Shown here in pieces: positions 55,901 to 64,000 of a stretch of 64,000 nucleotides of DNA. The notes below the pieces were generated by a model that saw only the letters and a program-made list of their open reading frames with translations, was not told the origin of the DNA and did not search any database. How positions within the stretch are numbered: the first letter of the stretch is position 1; each line of letters begins with the position of its first letter. The DNA comes from Falciphora oryzae. Taxonomy: Eukaryota > Ascomycota > Sordariomycetes > Magnaporthales > Magnaporthaceae. The stretch covers positions 2,119,780 through 2,183,779 of the forward strand of contig JNVV01000003.1 of the NCBI GenBank assembly GCA_000733355.1, given 5' to 3'. Position numbers and translations under genes: made by a program.

Positions 55901-56808
55901 GCCGAAGCCGCGGAGCGATCCGTATTATGGAGGCTGTCATGCTGCACGAGTTGGGCAAGGGGCACTTGGATAACGTGAAAGCTACCTGGGAGACTCTGCT
56001 TGACATGGCGTGCAAGCTAGGTCGCCCCCTTCTATCGCTGGGACGGATGAAGCGGACGATTCCTACGGATGATCAGGGAAACGGCCAGGTCAAAATTTTG
56101 CCCGCTTCCCGATACCTACTCACGGGCGGTTTCAATACGATGCTAGAGGTTCTCACGGCCGAAAACGACGGCAAGGGCATCATGGAGCTGCTGCGCCTCG
56201 TGCTAGACGAGGGCTTCAATCTGACGGGCCGCTCCTGGAACTACTACATCCAGGCCCTTGCGCGGGTGGGCAAGGTGCACGAGGCCTTCACCGTGTGCGA
56301 GGAGATGCTGATGCCCAACTGGACCGGCTGGTACCAGGTCCGGCTCGCCGCGCGCGAGGTTGACGCGAAGCTACCCTCGGACCTGCGCCGGCTGGGCACG
56401 GCGCCAGAGCACCGCCGCCCGACCTCCTTCACGTTCGTCGAGCTGAGGCTCCACTACAAGGACCTGCTCCGCCGGGCGCCCTGGTCCAAGGAGGTCGAGG
56501 TCGAGCTGGCCAAGGTCGAGCGCGACGCGGCCAGCACCATCAAGGCCATCCGGACCATGAGGCGAGCCCGGGACCCGCGCGAGGTCGCCCAGCGGTACGG
56601 CGTCGATGCGCCGGACGAGGACGACCTTGGCGACATGACAGAGGATGGGCTGGACGAGTGGGACGAGTTCGCACGCAACCCGGCGGCCAAGCAGGAACCC
56701 GGTCCAAAGGAACAGGGTTCCTCCGAAGACTCGGCGGGCGAGCGCAACCTCGATGAGCTGCTCGAGATTATAGAAGCTGCAAAGAAGGCGCCTTCCGACG
56801 AACAGTGA
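52996..56808 (+). CDS. Mitochondrial pentatricopeptide repeat (PPR) protein, 1270 residues
   Basis: A single-exon frame. The N-terminus (MPALERSAAVLEPCSFGKAL) is basic and amphipathic for about 130 residues, with few acidic residues, as expected for a mitochondrial presequence; processing would fall after the RAYSSG-like stretch. PPR motifs dominate the middle: for example TTAHFNILLSSYAKKSDVQA followed by DEQSFAAIMGVLGRTGDLEF, then MRAHLVDAYCHNGYFAEALD, and further units around residues 780-850 (YDQWTYSHLLMALAYCRQA) and 1075-1100 (RSWNYYIQALARVGKVHEAF). Acidic, low-complexity linkers interrupt at 370-450. Large fungal PPR proteins of this type stabilise or translate mitochondrial mRNAs; similarity in size and layout to the Pet309/CYA-5 (COX1 expression) group is suggestive only. 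The C-terminus is acidic and Glu-rich. Confidence 0.88.
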   Translation: MPALERSAAVLEPCSFGKALSAVKSSRKLHTSFWHHGAADVELSLAWQALAAPTPPGDATPDVAAASALHARRVPPLMASVFLFDFLYPRGARSLLQRPLPGPLSCALDRHELPRPSPVAKATARAYSSGAGSDKTPESTRPGNGDEETASSENSSEESAKPELSVNVAFPLLALRKVIKGQRPIQIYEREVIIAEQEEKELGVSGGALRTELRENARKPGSYPVEADDSKSAESIEAFEKLWDDYIALPDEKKLARRPGLIAALGKSRRLTEAWHISELFHEISEEAWTADAVAALIRSEISLQNTPEAVRVFKAWVSRGHAPSGFGSLASKFLGISSWPDLEDLCAFCPGMTAPQNLEEPAVVQHSVEEKPVDKHTAAFLDAMGEVTPEPPSVDATSILPDGAEKAPHADSEEKLNSNQNDVNEVGSEVKLNISQVDIDEIGSTPDLLEKLSQLYVFVHQGTDSPRTKAALGPLLSGAVSWFLDRFKPETAMAVVKHYGDPLLYEQFIRLAVQRDQKALATYAYFLYRELPGVKIRIPIIHLMIDGVFRPNGDVRRMETVLHDWRSRYDHLDRWGYKKYLSLYAMTGNMRSFEKIQQEFLTHYPGETAMVLPYLLRINGVLGRTQAVERVIKVMEERYRTKPTTAHFNILLSSYAKKSDVQAAAKVFSRLCEVAMPDEQSFAAIMGVLGRTGDLEFLQRLEHMAKARGVQITPEMRAHLVDAYCHNGYFAEALDVCTSVTKAAGSRLSKKRATEVRRMWHTLLVQYGKKRDLKAVHRTLKLMTGFGVQYDQWTYSHLLMALAYCRQAHHALHLFRAGIVEGFLRPSAKHFLTLMVAFIESGEPHMVLRIDRLMDRLDLPPSADRTLRKISARLQWDRQPRTWQQKPDPDENFTDALADLLVLQQRREPQMGLASGNGPGDADLAALSEIQDDLLAAALMFAVKQKKDGAVRKLLDVLDKNTARDAEGRSRGAIRIMEAVMLHELGKGHLDNVKATWETLLDMACKLGRPLLSLGRMKRTIPTDDQGNGQVKILPASRYLLTGGFNTMLEVLTAENDGKGIMELLRLVLDEGFNLTGRSWNYYIQALARVGKVHEAFTVCEEMLMPNWTGWYQVRLAAREVDAKLPSDLRRLGTAPEHRRPTSFTFVELRLHYKDLLRRAPWSKEVEVELAKVERDAASTIKAIRTMRRARDPREVAQRYGVDAPDEDDLGDMTEDGLDEWDEFARNPAAKQEPGPKEQGSSEDSAGERNLDELLEIIEAAKKAPSDEQ

Positions 56809-57376
56809 AATGCGGGTGGCTTTGTTGGACCCGAGGCAGAGGGAGCCAGACAAATGCACTTTAGATGACACTGGACGCTGCTGTAGCTGTACATTGGATG
56901 CATTGCATACACCGCTTCATTCAGATATACTTGTATGTAAACTACATATTTCACGGCCATATTATTACGATATAGACGAGTTGCCCGTAGAACCCCTCAA
57001 AACCTCACGCACCTTCCCCATCGCAAATGCATACAGATAGCAGATATCTGGCACCCGTGTGCCGTGATAAGTTTCACGAAGTCCAAATATGTTGCTTTCT
57101 AATAATGTATACAGTTTTTCAGGCTCGGCAATTTGAGCCAGGGCTAGGTATAGATTGATGTTGGTATCTCTGATGTGTTCCCATCCCCAGTGCAAATGAG
57201 CCAATAACTCCTAGTGCCGCTCAATGGTGCCCAAAATAAACAAACTAGGGGAAAGCAAGGCCAGGAAGAGTAAGTGAGGGTTATCAGCCCCATGGAAACA
57301 AAGAAAATCTAGATGCGTAGGTAAAGTATAACAGGATTCGAGCCGAGCCAAACCCGGGCCCTTTTCCAGGCTCTTC
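56809..57376. other. Convergent 3' flanks
   Basis: 568 bp between the PPR gene and the Atos-like gene. AT-rich (for example 56930-57000) with no gene recognised; suitable for 3' end formation of both genes. Confidence 0.45.
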
Positions 57377-60240
57377 TCACGGCGACTGGTCCTTGATAGG
57401 GCCGAGGTCACTCTGCACGCCAAGGGACCGGAGCCGCTGGGAGAGCAAGCCCTCGGCAGCAACCGGTGCGCCTTGCGATCCATTGGAGGACGTAACAGCA
57501 AAGGCGTTGCCGCCGTATCCAACGTCACCCCTGGTCAGCTTGCTATATGGAGGCAGCGCGGCTCCGTCGCTGCGGCCGAGGCCGTCTTCGCCATTATCGA
57601 GGGAACGGCTGCCGTCATCGCCACTACCGCCGCCGACACGACCCGACCATACCGCCGCCGCCATCGCAACCGACGCCGGCGAAAGTTCGTGGGCGTCTCC
57701 CGGTCGAATCGTCTGCGCGCCTCCCGTAGTCGCATCGCTGCCCTCGCTCGCAACGCTCTCGAGCCGACCCCTGGGCAGCCGGAGCGGGATCGGGTCGATG
57801 GGCGTGTTGGGACACACTCCTCCCGCATCGCCGCCGCCGCCGCCACCACTCGGGGTAGAAGTTCCAAAGAATCCGGGGGCGGTGAAACTAACGGGCGGCG
57901 CCGGGGCCGCGAACCGACCGCTATGATGGCTTCTGCTGATAGTGCTGATGCTGCTACTGCTTCCACCGCCGCCGCCGTTGGACGTCTGTAGCGAGCGGGA
58001 GACGCCGCCGTCCAACATGTCCAGCACGCCGGGCGAAGGCAGCATGTGGTGGCCGACACTGCTGTCGAGCATAAATCCGGAGCTCCGGCGCCGGAACGCC
58101 TTATCGGCCGCCAGGAGGGCGGCGGGCCCACTCATCTGCGCCGTCGCCGCGGGCGGATGCATGACCCGAGTGGGTTTGTAGGTACTGAAACGTGGCTCGG
58201 GGAAGGTAACTTCACTGCGGAGCTTCTCTTTGCCGTCGGGGACCCTGTTGGCGAAAACAACGCGCACGCTCTTGTAGAGATAGTAGCGTCCCTTGGAGGG
58301 ACAACAGATGTGCAGGTGAATGAGGTACCGCAGGATCGGGCGCGCAGAAGCAGCCGCAGCAGCAGCCCCGTCGGGGTTTTCTTCTGAGGGCCCCTTGCCG
58401 ACAGCCCCGTCGATGGGGAGGCCGGCGGAGAAGATACGTTGTCTGATGAAGGTTTTCGTGCCCGGGTCCATCCCAGCCAGGTCATAAGGCACCAGGAACA
58501 GCTTTACCGCCGTCTTGTTTTGGTTCTTGATGATGATTTGCAGCTGGCCCTTGCCAGGGATGCGATAGGATCCGCCGGGCGGCGCCCTGGGCGAGGCCGA
58601 ACGCCGCTTGGCTTTGGTAGGGGCCTGAAGCCCGGCATCATCCGACAGCGCGGCCGTGAGCACGCCAGTTGGGGAGTCCCCACCCATGCTGACGTCCTCG
58701 GACTGATCTTCCATGGCACGGCGCGCCAAGCTCCTGGACTGCATCTTCCGCCTGGCCCTGCTCGCCTCACCTCCTTGGTTTGCGAGACCGTTCTCCAGGT
58801 CGATCATGCCGACGTAGGGGCTCGGACCGTCCTCAGACTTGGACCGGCCGTGCGAGGTGCTCGAGTAGCTGTAAAAGACGGCGGAGAAGGGGAGAGTCAC
58901 ATGAGGCGGGCAGCGGAGGCTCGGCTTGCACTTGCCTATGCCCAGCACTCCTATCTGGGCCAGGAAGTCTAGCGGTTTGGACGGGGTCGTGGACATGCGC
59001 CCACGCAGGATACTCTCCTCGTACGACCCTACCATGGATGCATGCTGGAGCGGCGACGAGTCGGAGCCAAACGAAGGTCGACGTGACCTGAGGAAGGCGG
59101 GTGTGCCCGGAGGCGGCTCGGTTGGGCCGGGAGAGAAGCTCGGGAAGGAAGCCAGGGAGCGGCGCGGCTGATGCGCTTGGTAGGGGTAGGTGCCTTCTCG
59201 GCGGACGCTGGATGACGGCTCGTGAGCCGGAGGGTGGGCCGAGGCCGTTCTGGCGCGCGGCGTGGGTGAGCCGTAGTCGTGCGACGTTAGAGTGTGACGG
59301 CGTGGGTTCCTTGCCATGACCGAGTCGCCAATATCAATGTTGCCCATGGGCACGGTAAAGTCGGCATCATCGTTGCTCTCAGACTGGACGAGCGGGCTGG
59401 TGGGGTGCATGTAGGCAAAGCTGGAAGAGAACGATGAAGACAGAGAGCTCGGGCCCGACCTGTGACTGGTAAACGGAGCTTGTGCGAACGAGCCCCTTTG
59501 CCTGGCCGGAGGTCGCCGGCCCCCATCCCGCGCTCCTATATCGATAGCGTTGGAGTGACGCGGAGGCGAGGTCGCCAGCCACGAGGTGGGAGAGTACTCA
59601 ACATGGCGGTCTCTCTCCCGCAGCGCCTCCTCTGCCCTCCCTCTCGGCTGATGGGCCCGCGGCGGGGCGCTGTGCTGGGTAAAGTCCCCACTGTGCAGGG
59701 CGGACCTGGGCCTCTCGATGCCCAGACCGTCCTGCAAACGGTCCTCGGCCTCAGATGGACGGCTGGGCGGCCGGGCGGCTTGCTCGCTGGTTATGTCGGC
59801 CGCCGGCAGGAGGGCCGTCGGGGAGGCAGCCGAGGGAACACGAGTCCTCGTTGGGGACGGGGGACTCCGGTGGTGGAAGAGCGATTCGAGCTGGCGGGAA
59901 CTGACATCAGCTGCGGGCCTGTCAGACAGGGGATGGACGGCGGACTTACATGGCGGTTGGGGATCCAAGTCGGACTTTCCCCGCGTTTGAGCCGCTCAAT
60001 CAGCTCGGCGCGGTCTGAGGTCGCCACAGCCGGGTCCTGGTCGGGGGTCTTGGTTGGCGGGCTGTCGGGCAGGGGGCCTTCACACAGGTCGGTGCGGATG
60101 CTCTCCTCGGACAGGCGCCTCGAGGCCGAGAGCTGGATGGCGATGGGCCGGGCGGCGGCGGGAGGATCGCCATCGGAGGGACCAGGCGAGGTCGACCGGC
60201 GGCGGCGGTCCAGCTCTGCTGGGTCTTGGAACATGGGCAT
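57377..60240 (-). CDS. Atos/DUF4210 family protein (putative transcription or chromosome-segregation factor)
   Basis: Exons 60240-59950 and 59890-57377 (phase 0; GTAAGT donor, GCTGATG branch, CGCCAG acceptor) give 934 residues from MPMFQDPAELDRRRRS. Near residue 85 is a conserved short block, AELIERLKRGESPTWIPNRH, ending exon 1. A long Ser/Pro/Arg-rich disordered part follows. The first Atos-type domain reads GSYEESILRGRMSTTPSKPL then FLAQIGVLGIGKCKPSLRCP (about residues 380-450). The second, at about 560-620, reads RIPGKGQLQIIIKNQNKTAV then KLFLVPYDLAGMDPGTKTFI; this is the domain called 'chromosome segregation during meiosis' in family databases. Metazoan Atos is a transcription factor for macrophage migration; the fungal role is unknown. 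A MGNIDIGDS segment before the domains may act as an acidic activation segment. Confidence 0.82.
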
Positions 60241-61392
60241 CGTGGGTGGGAGAAAGTGTGCGGGAGGTCACCTCTCAGGCATGGCGTGATGGGGCTGCCC
60301 TGCCCCTGCCTGCGAGCGGCCGACCTGCTGCCCTGGAGTGCCGGTGTTGGTTCTGCTGCTGCACTGGGCCGGCGTTGTAGTGTTTTTTCATGGGCGAACG
60401 AGAGGAAAATCTAGGTAATTGTTGGAACCGTGTCGTCGTCAAGTCAAGTCCCCCAGCTCGCCGTGGTGTCTTTGTTTGCTTTTTTTTTTCTACGGTTCGG
60501 GTCGGGTCGGGTTCGGTCCAAGTCTCGCTGCTGTGGCGGGCCAGAAGCACGGGTCTGGCCTAGAATTGGCTGGCAAAGAGTCATCGACCTGATTTGATGA
60601 CCAAAGAAGGACTGGCGAGGAGGCCAAGCTCCATCGACGGAACCGGACGGATCCCAAGGGATCAAACCACCTGCAAGAAAAACCAAAATTAAGAAAAACC
60701 CTCGTCCAATTCATTCCCCAACGCACGACGCACCGACTCGGAGACCAGTGATGATATCACTGGGGGTCCCGTCCTGGCCGTGCCAGATTTAGAGTTGGGC
60801 TCCAATTTGGCTGGCCAGCACAGCAGCCTGCCAGCATCCTGCGACTGCCACTGCCGAGGCTGGGAGCACCTCCATCATTACGAGCATGGGCGCTAGTGAG
60901 CTGGCCAGGGGGGGACGCTGGAGCCACTGAAAGCTGCTGATTGCCGCCACTAGGGCGGAGGTCTGGTGATTTAAAATGGGGCCGCCAGTCCTACATTGGA
61001 CTGCCCCGCATAACCGTGCAGGGCCCCTGGATATCGTCGGCAGGCTTGGGTTGGGGAAGAGAAAAAAAAAAAAAAAAAAAGCGATGCAGAACCAGCATCC
61101 ATCCGAAGTTGCCAAGGCATGCTGCAACATCAAACGAGAAGCCGAAATCTGAAATTCTAGAAGCAATCTCAGCGGCATTCTTGTTTCCACAAAGGGCGAA
61201 CCCATAACATATAGACTTGGGAAATTTGACTTTTTACACCGGACGGTACACCACTCAAAACACACAAGGGTGGACGTGCTGGTGCCGGGTAGGAACGTCA
61301 CGAAACAAGACGTCCTCGTCTTGGGTAAAAGTCAGCAAGGGAAAGAAAACGAAACAGCGGGGGAAAATCATAAAAAAAAATAAGGGGCAAAC
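60241..61392. other. Divergent intergenic region
   Basis: Between the Atos-like gene and FYV7. It contains an A19 run at 61062-61080 and an A9 run just before the FYV7 start. No gene recognised. Confidence 0.45.
61062..61080. repeat. A19 tract
   Basis: Nineteen consecutive A, 312 bases upstream of the FYV7 start. Comparable tracts: A17 at 23593-23609 and T14 at 14767-14780. Exact lengths may be affected by sequencing. Confidence 0.85.
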
Positions 61393-62217
61393 ATGCCAGC
61401 AACCGGGAAGAGGCGGCGCGATGACGACGCATCCGCCCCCGAGCCTGGCCCCAAGAACCGCCACGGCTTCCGCGTCGGCCCAGCAAACCTACCAGACGGA
61501 CCTTGGCGGAGAAAACGTAAGTTTCAGCTCAGGCCCCGTTTCCGTGTACGGAATTATTTTGATATTGACGCGACACCTCAACAACAAGTGGCCAAGGTCA
61601 AGCAAGGGCTCATCCAACAGGCCAAGGTCAAGAAGCAGTATGCCAAAATCAAGGCCCGGCACCAGCAGGATGAGAAGTCACAGCATGGGAAACCGGTAGT
61701 ATCTGGTGGTGACGATGACGGCGATGATGGTGATGGTGATGATGAGAGCCAGAGCAATGTGCACCCTGGCAGGCAGGCCATGCTCTACGGCACCGACGAA
61801 GCCGGAGGAGCAGCCGAGGATGGTGATGATGCCGGCGGCGAGCGCGACAACACAACAGCCACCGAGCCTAAGCCAGAAGGCGGCACCGCAGACCCCGACG
61901 CGCCGGCCAAAGAGGAGCGGCAGCGCGGCAAAGGCAGCGGCGGCCGGCGCAAACACGCCAGCAGCAACAAGCCAGACTACTTCCAAAAGGACCTCGCGGC
62001 CGCCGAGGAGCTCAGGCGCGCGGCCGAGGAGCGCGCCGAGCAGGCCAGGGCCCACCGCGAGGAGCGCGCCCGCAAGACCGCCGACCGCGACCGCATGAGG
62101 CGCGCCGTCGCGAAGGCCAAGAGGCCCGGCCCGGGAGGCAAGGCGAAGCTGGGCAGGGAGAGCAACGTCCTGCTGGAGAAGGTCAGGAGGATGATGGGCG
62201 AGGGTGGCGGTCGCTGA
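61393..62217 (+). CDS. FYV7: rRNA-processing protein FYV7
   Basis: Exons 61393-61516 and 61589-62217 give 250 residues: MPATGKRRRDDDASAPEPGP, then NRHGFRVGPANLPDGPWRRK as in the family, directly followed after splicing by LAKVKQGLIQQAKVKKQYAK. The intron (GTAAGT...CAACAAG) is 72 bp and has no in-frame stop, so an unspliced reading would insert 24 residues (RKFQLRPRFRVRNYF...); the family pattern favours splicing. The middle is Asp/Gly/Ser-rich and disordered. The C-terminal half is a long basic coiled coil (DYFQKDLAAAEELRRAAEER, RDRMRRAVAKAKRPGPGGKA). Fyv7 is a nucleolar factor in early 40S pre-rRNA processing. A CG-rich microsatellite lies just after the stop codon. Confidence 0.85.
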   Translation: MPATGKRRRDDDASAPEPGPKNRHGFRVGPANLPDGPWRRKRKFQLRPRFRVRNYFDIDATPQQQVAKVKQGLIQQAKVKKQYAKIKARHQQDEKSQHGKPVVSGGDDDGDDGDGDDESQSNVHPGRQAMLYGTDEAGGAAEDGDDAGGERDNTTATEPKPEGGTADPDAPAKEERQRGKGSGGRRKHASSNKPDYFQKDLAAAEELRRAAEERAEQARAHREERARKTADRDRMRRAVAKAKRPGPGGKAKLGRESNVLLEKVRRMMGEGGGR

Positions 62218-62222
62218 CCGGG

Positions 62223-62244
62223 GCGTGCGTGCGCGCGCGCGCGC
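62223..62244. repeat. (GC)n/(GT GC)n dinucleotide microsatellite
   Basis: Sequence GCGTGCGTGCGCGCGCGCGCGC right after the FYV7 stop codon; alternating purine-pyrimidine DNA of this kind can adopt Z-form. It lies in the FYV7 3' UTR. Confidence 0.8.
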
Positions 62245-62821
62245 TTTACAGGTATTCTGTTGGTTTCGGTTCGGTTAGGGTCCAGGCTGTTCTGGGACCC
62301 CCCTATCCTCTTGGTATAATTATCCCTCCATAGGTAGCCTCCCCTCTACGAGGAATCGCCATGAAATAGGGATCTTTCGTTCGTCATTGATTCTCGTCCT
62401 GCCATGTCCCGTCGTATGACACCAAGGAGCGACGAGACAGGCCAAAGATCAAAAGAGTGAGCGGGCACTCCAGCCGATAATCTCCTTGTCAACAAAGATA
62501 TTGAATATCTTTCCATGCAAAGCAGGCCTGGGATATCATTAAACCACATACGGACTAATGAGAAGACTCCACAAGAAAAGGAGAAAATTCAAAAACAGAG
62601 AACAAAGACAAAAACACGCCGAGGTATAAAAAGACCATGCTAGGAATTCTTGCGTGACCGCGTTTCGGTTGCGACGCATGCTGCAGGCTCCCAGACGGAA
62701 TTCGGAAGGGGTCAAGGATGACAAGGGCTATATACAAAAGTGGGCTCGTACGGATTGAGATGAAAAGGGGAAAATAAGGGACGGAGAAGGAAGAGGCGTA
62801 GCACATAAAACCAAGCTTCTC
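62245..62821. other. Convergent 3' flanks of FYV7 and the RhoGAP gene
   Basis: No gene recognised. AT-rich toward 62560-62620, suited to 3' end formation. Confidence 0.45.
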
Positions 62822-64000
62822 TCAGTCTTCCGCGAAAATGATGTGGCTGTTTTCTATCACAAACTGCACGGCCAGGTTCTTTGCGTGCATGTCTGTCATG
62901 TCCTTCTCGAGACTGTGGTCCCGCATGATGGTAGGAGCGAAAACGACGGCCAGGTTTTTAGGAGGCATCTGCAGTGTAACAAGCGGTTAGCCAAACATGC
63001 TCTTAGGTGGCAGGTCTGAAGTTTAACAGGAATTTGCCACAAACTTACCAGGTTCTCAGCCTCACGTGCTGCAACTCTCGCAAGATGGAACATCAAGAAC
63101 TCGAGGCATTGCCGGTGACGCTCCGGCAACATGTTGAAGGTCGTCCGCAGGTGCTGGCACCTTTCTTTCTCGTTGGCGATGGCTATACAAATGTTAGCAA
63201 CAAAGAGCAAGAATATCGACGCCCGTCTCGCCTCGCGACCAGCTGTAAGAGGCACTTACCATTTGATTCCAGAACGCGTTCGTACACATCATACGTCAGG
63301 AGAGGAGTCGGCAGCTTGCGGAAGTACTGCTTCAATACGCTCGTCACGGCCGTGATGTCAAGACCGGGATCCGAGATGTCGAACTCGTCGTTCTTGTCGA
63401 AGCCCTCCTGCAGCGTCCGCACCTGCGAGTTGCCGCCCGTCTTGCGGTAAATTCCCTCCATGTCCATACCGCGCAGCTCAACCTCCTCGATGCACCGCGT
63501 CACAACACTTGGGATAAGGCGTCGCTCATAATCAGCCCGCTCAACGAGGTCCGAGCCAAAGAGCACATTTGGCGGCTCGGCCGCCAAAGTCGCCGTCGAC
63601 ACGTTAGCCATGGTCATCGACTTGGGCATGGGCTGCTGCTGCTGCTTCTTGCCAAAGAAGCCGAACGGCCGCGCGTTGTGATCGCTAGGTTGCCGGTTCT
63701 GTGGCCCGTTGGGCCCGACAGGTCCCAGAGGAGTGGCTGGCGATTCGACCTGTGCCACCGTCATGTTGTACGGCAGACCAATGTTGTCCGCCGTCAGGCC
63801 TTGGTACTGCCCGCCCCGCTCCCTCTCGTTCTGGAAGGCTCCCACGGCGCGGTTCATGCCCTTTGTCAGGTTCTGTGCCACCGTCTTGGAACCCTTCTTC
63901 CAGTTAAACTTCTTGACCTGGCCCTTGCGAATGTTCACCACGGTCGGGCCCTCGAGTATGGGCTCGTCCACATCGGTCGTCACCAGAGTGGCCCCTGTTT
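62822..64000 (-). CDS. Rho GTPase-activating protein, probably LIM-RhoGAP type (5' part outside window)
   Basis: Exons end at 62822 and run off the right edge: from beyond 64000 to 63260, then 63182-63049 and 62968-62822. The open frame at the edge continues upstream (TLVTTDVDEPILEGPTVVN). The RhoGAP domain spans FGSDLVERADYERRLIPSVV through the end: GIYRKTGGNSQVRTLQEGFD carries the arginine finger, SVLKQYFRKLPTPLLTYDVY follows, and the last exon has MPPKNLAVVFAPTIM, the conserved Asn helix. The upstream NIRKGQVKKFNWKKGSKTVA segment, together with the domain order, matches the fungal LIM-RhoGAP group (Rga2/Lrg1-like), but the LIM domains would lie outside this window. Such proteins switch off Rho/Cdc42 at growth sites and septa. 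Confidence 0.88.

Noticed and set aside
57320..57345. GGCTCGAATCC on the minus strand, a possible tRNA B box
   Set aside because: No A box at tRNA spacing; it sits just past the stop codon of the Atos-like gene.

Overview
This is a 64 kb piece of nuclear DNA from a filamentous ascomycete (Pezizomycotina). Genes sit on both strands at about one per 2.7 kb. Introns are short (about 55-140 bp) with GTRNGY-type donors, CTRAC-like branch sites and YAG acceptors, and codon use is rich in G/C at third positions. The content (PTH11-type receptor, Esa1, CHM7-type ESCRT protein, GH125 mannosidase, LIM-RhoGAP) suits a sordariomycete. Magnaporthales is my best guess, but that is inference from general protein character, not a database match. 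I recognise no complete tRNA, rRNA, CRISPR array or intact transposon.

Left part (1-23 kb) is accessory in character: wide gene spacing and secreted or membrane products. It holds a PTH11-like seven-helix receptor (1.0-2.5 kb, -); a divergent pair of odd genes, namely a truncated DUF7025/AAA-type protein with ruined Walker A and B motifs (4.0-5.7 kb, -) and an unknown protein whose frame changes at least twice (6.2-8.6 kb, +); a 996-residue Ser/Thr-rich secreted protein (8.9-12.1 kb, -); an Arg/Ser/His-rich protein (13.6-14.7 kb, -); a catalase-related peroxidase (16.6-17.6 kb, -); a large polysaccharide deacetylase with three N-terminal modules (18.7-21.2 kb, -); and an FSH1-type serine hydrolase (22.3-23.1 kb, -).

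Right part (24-64 kb) is mostly conserved housekeeping genes: CHM7 (ESCRT-III), RAD18 (post-replication repair), a PQQ-fold quinoprotein, POL32 (DNA polymerase delta), a GH125 mannosidase, a class I/II aminotransferase, ESA1 (histone acetyltransferase), REX4 (rRNA exonuclease), a cyclopropane-fatty-acid synthase, RNH203 (RNase H2 subunit C), MCM6 (replicative helicase), SRP68 (signal recognition particle), a mitochondrial PPR protein, an Atos/DUF4210 protein, FYV7 (rRNA processing), and the 3' part of a RhoGAP running off the right edge. POL32, MCM6, RNH203 and RAD18 all serve chromosome replication or its repair, within about 23 kb. POL32, MCM6 and CHM7 each carry a telomere-repeat-like element, GGGTTAGGGTT, upstream of the start codon.

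Gene models were assembled by hand by requiring phase agreement across introns. Exon coordinates are in each entry. The least certain models are the two genes at 4.0-8.6 kb and the 5' end of the quinoprotein gene.
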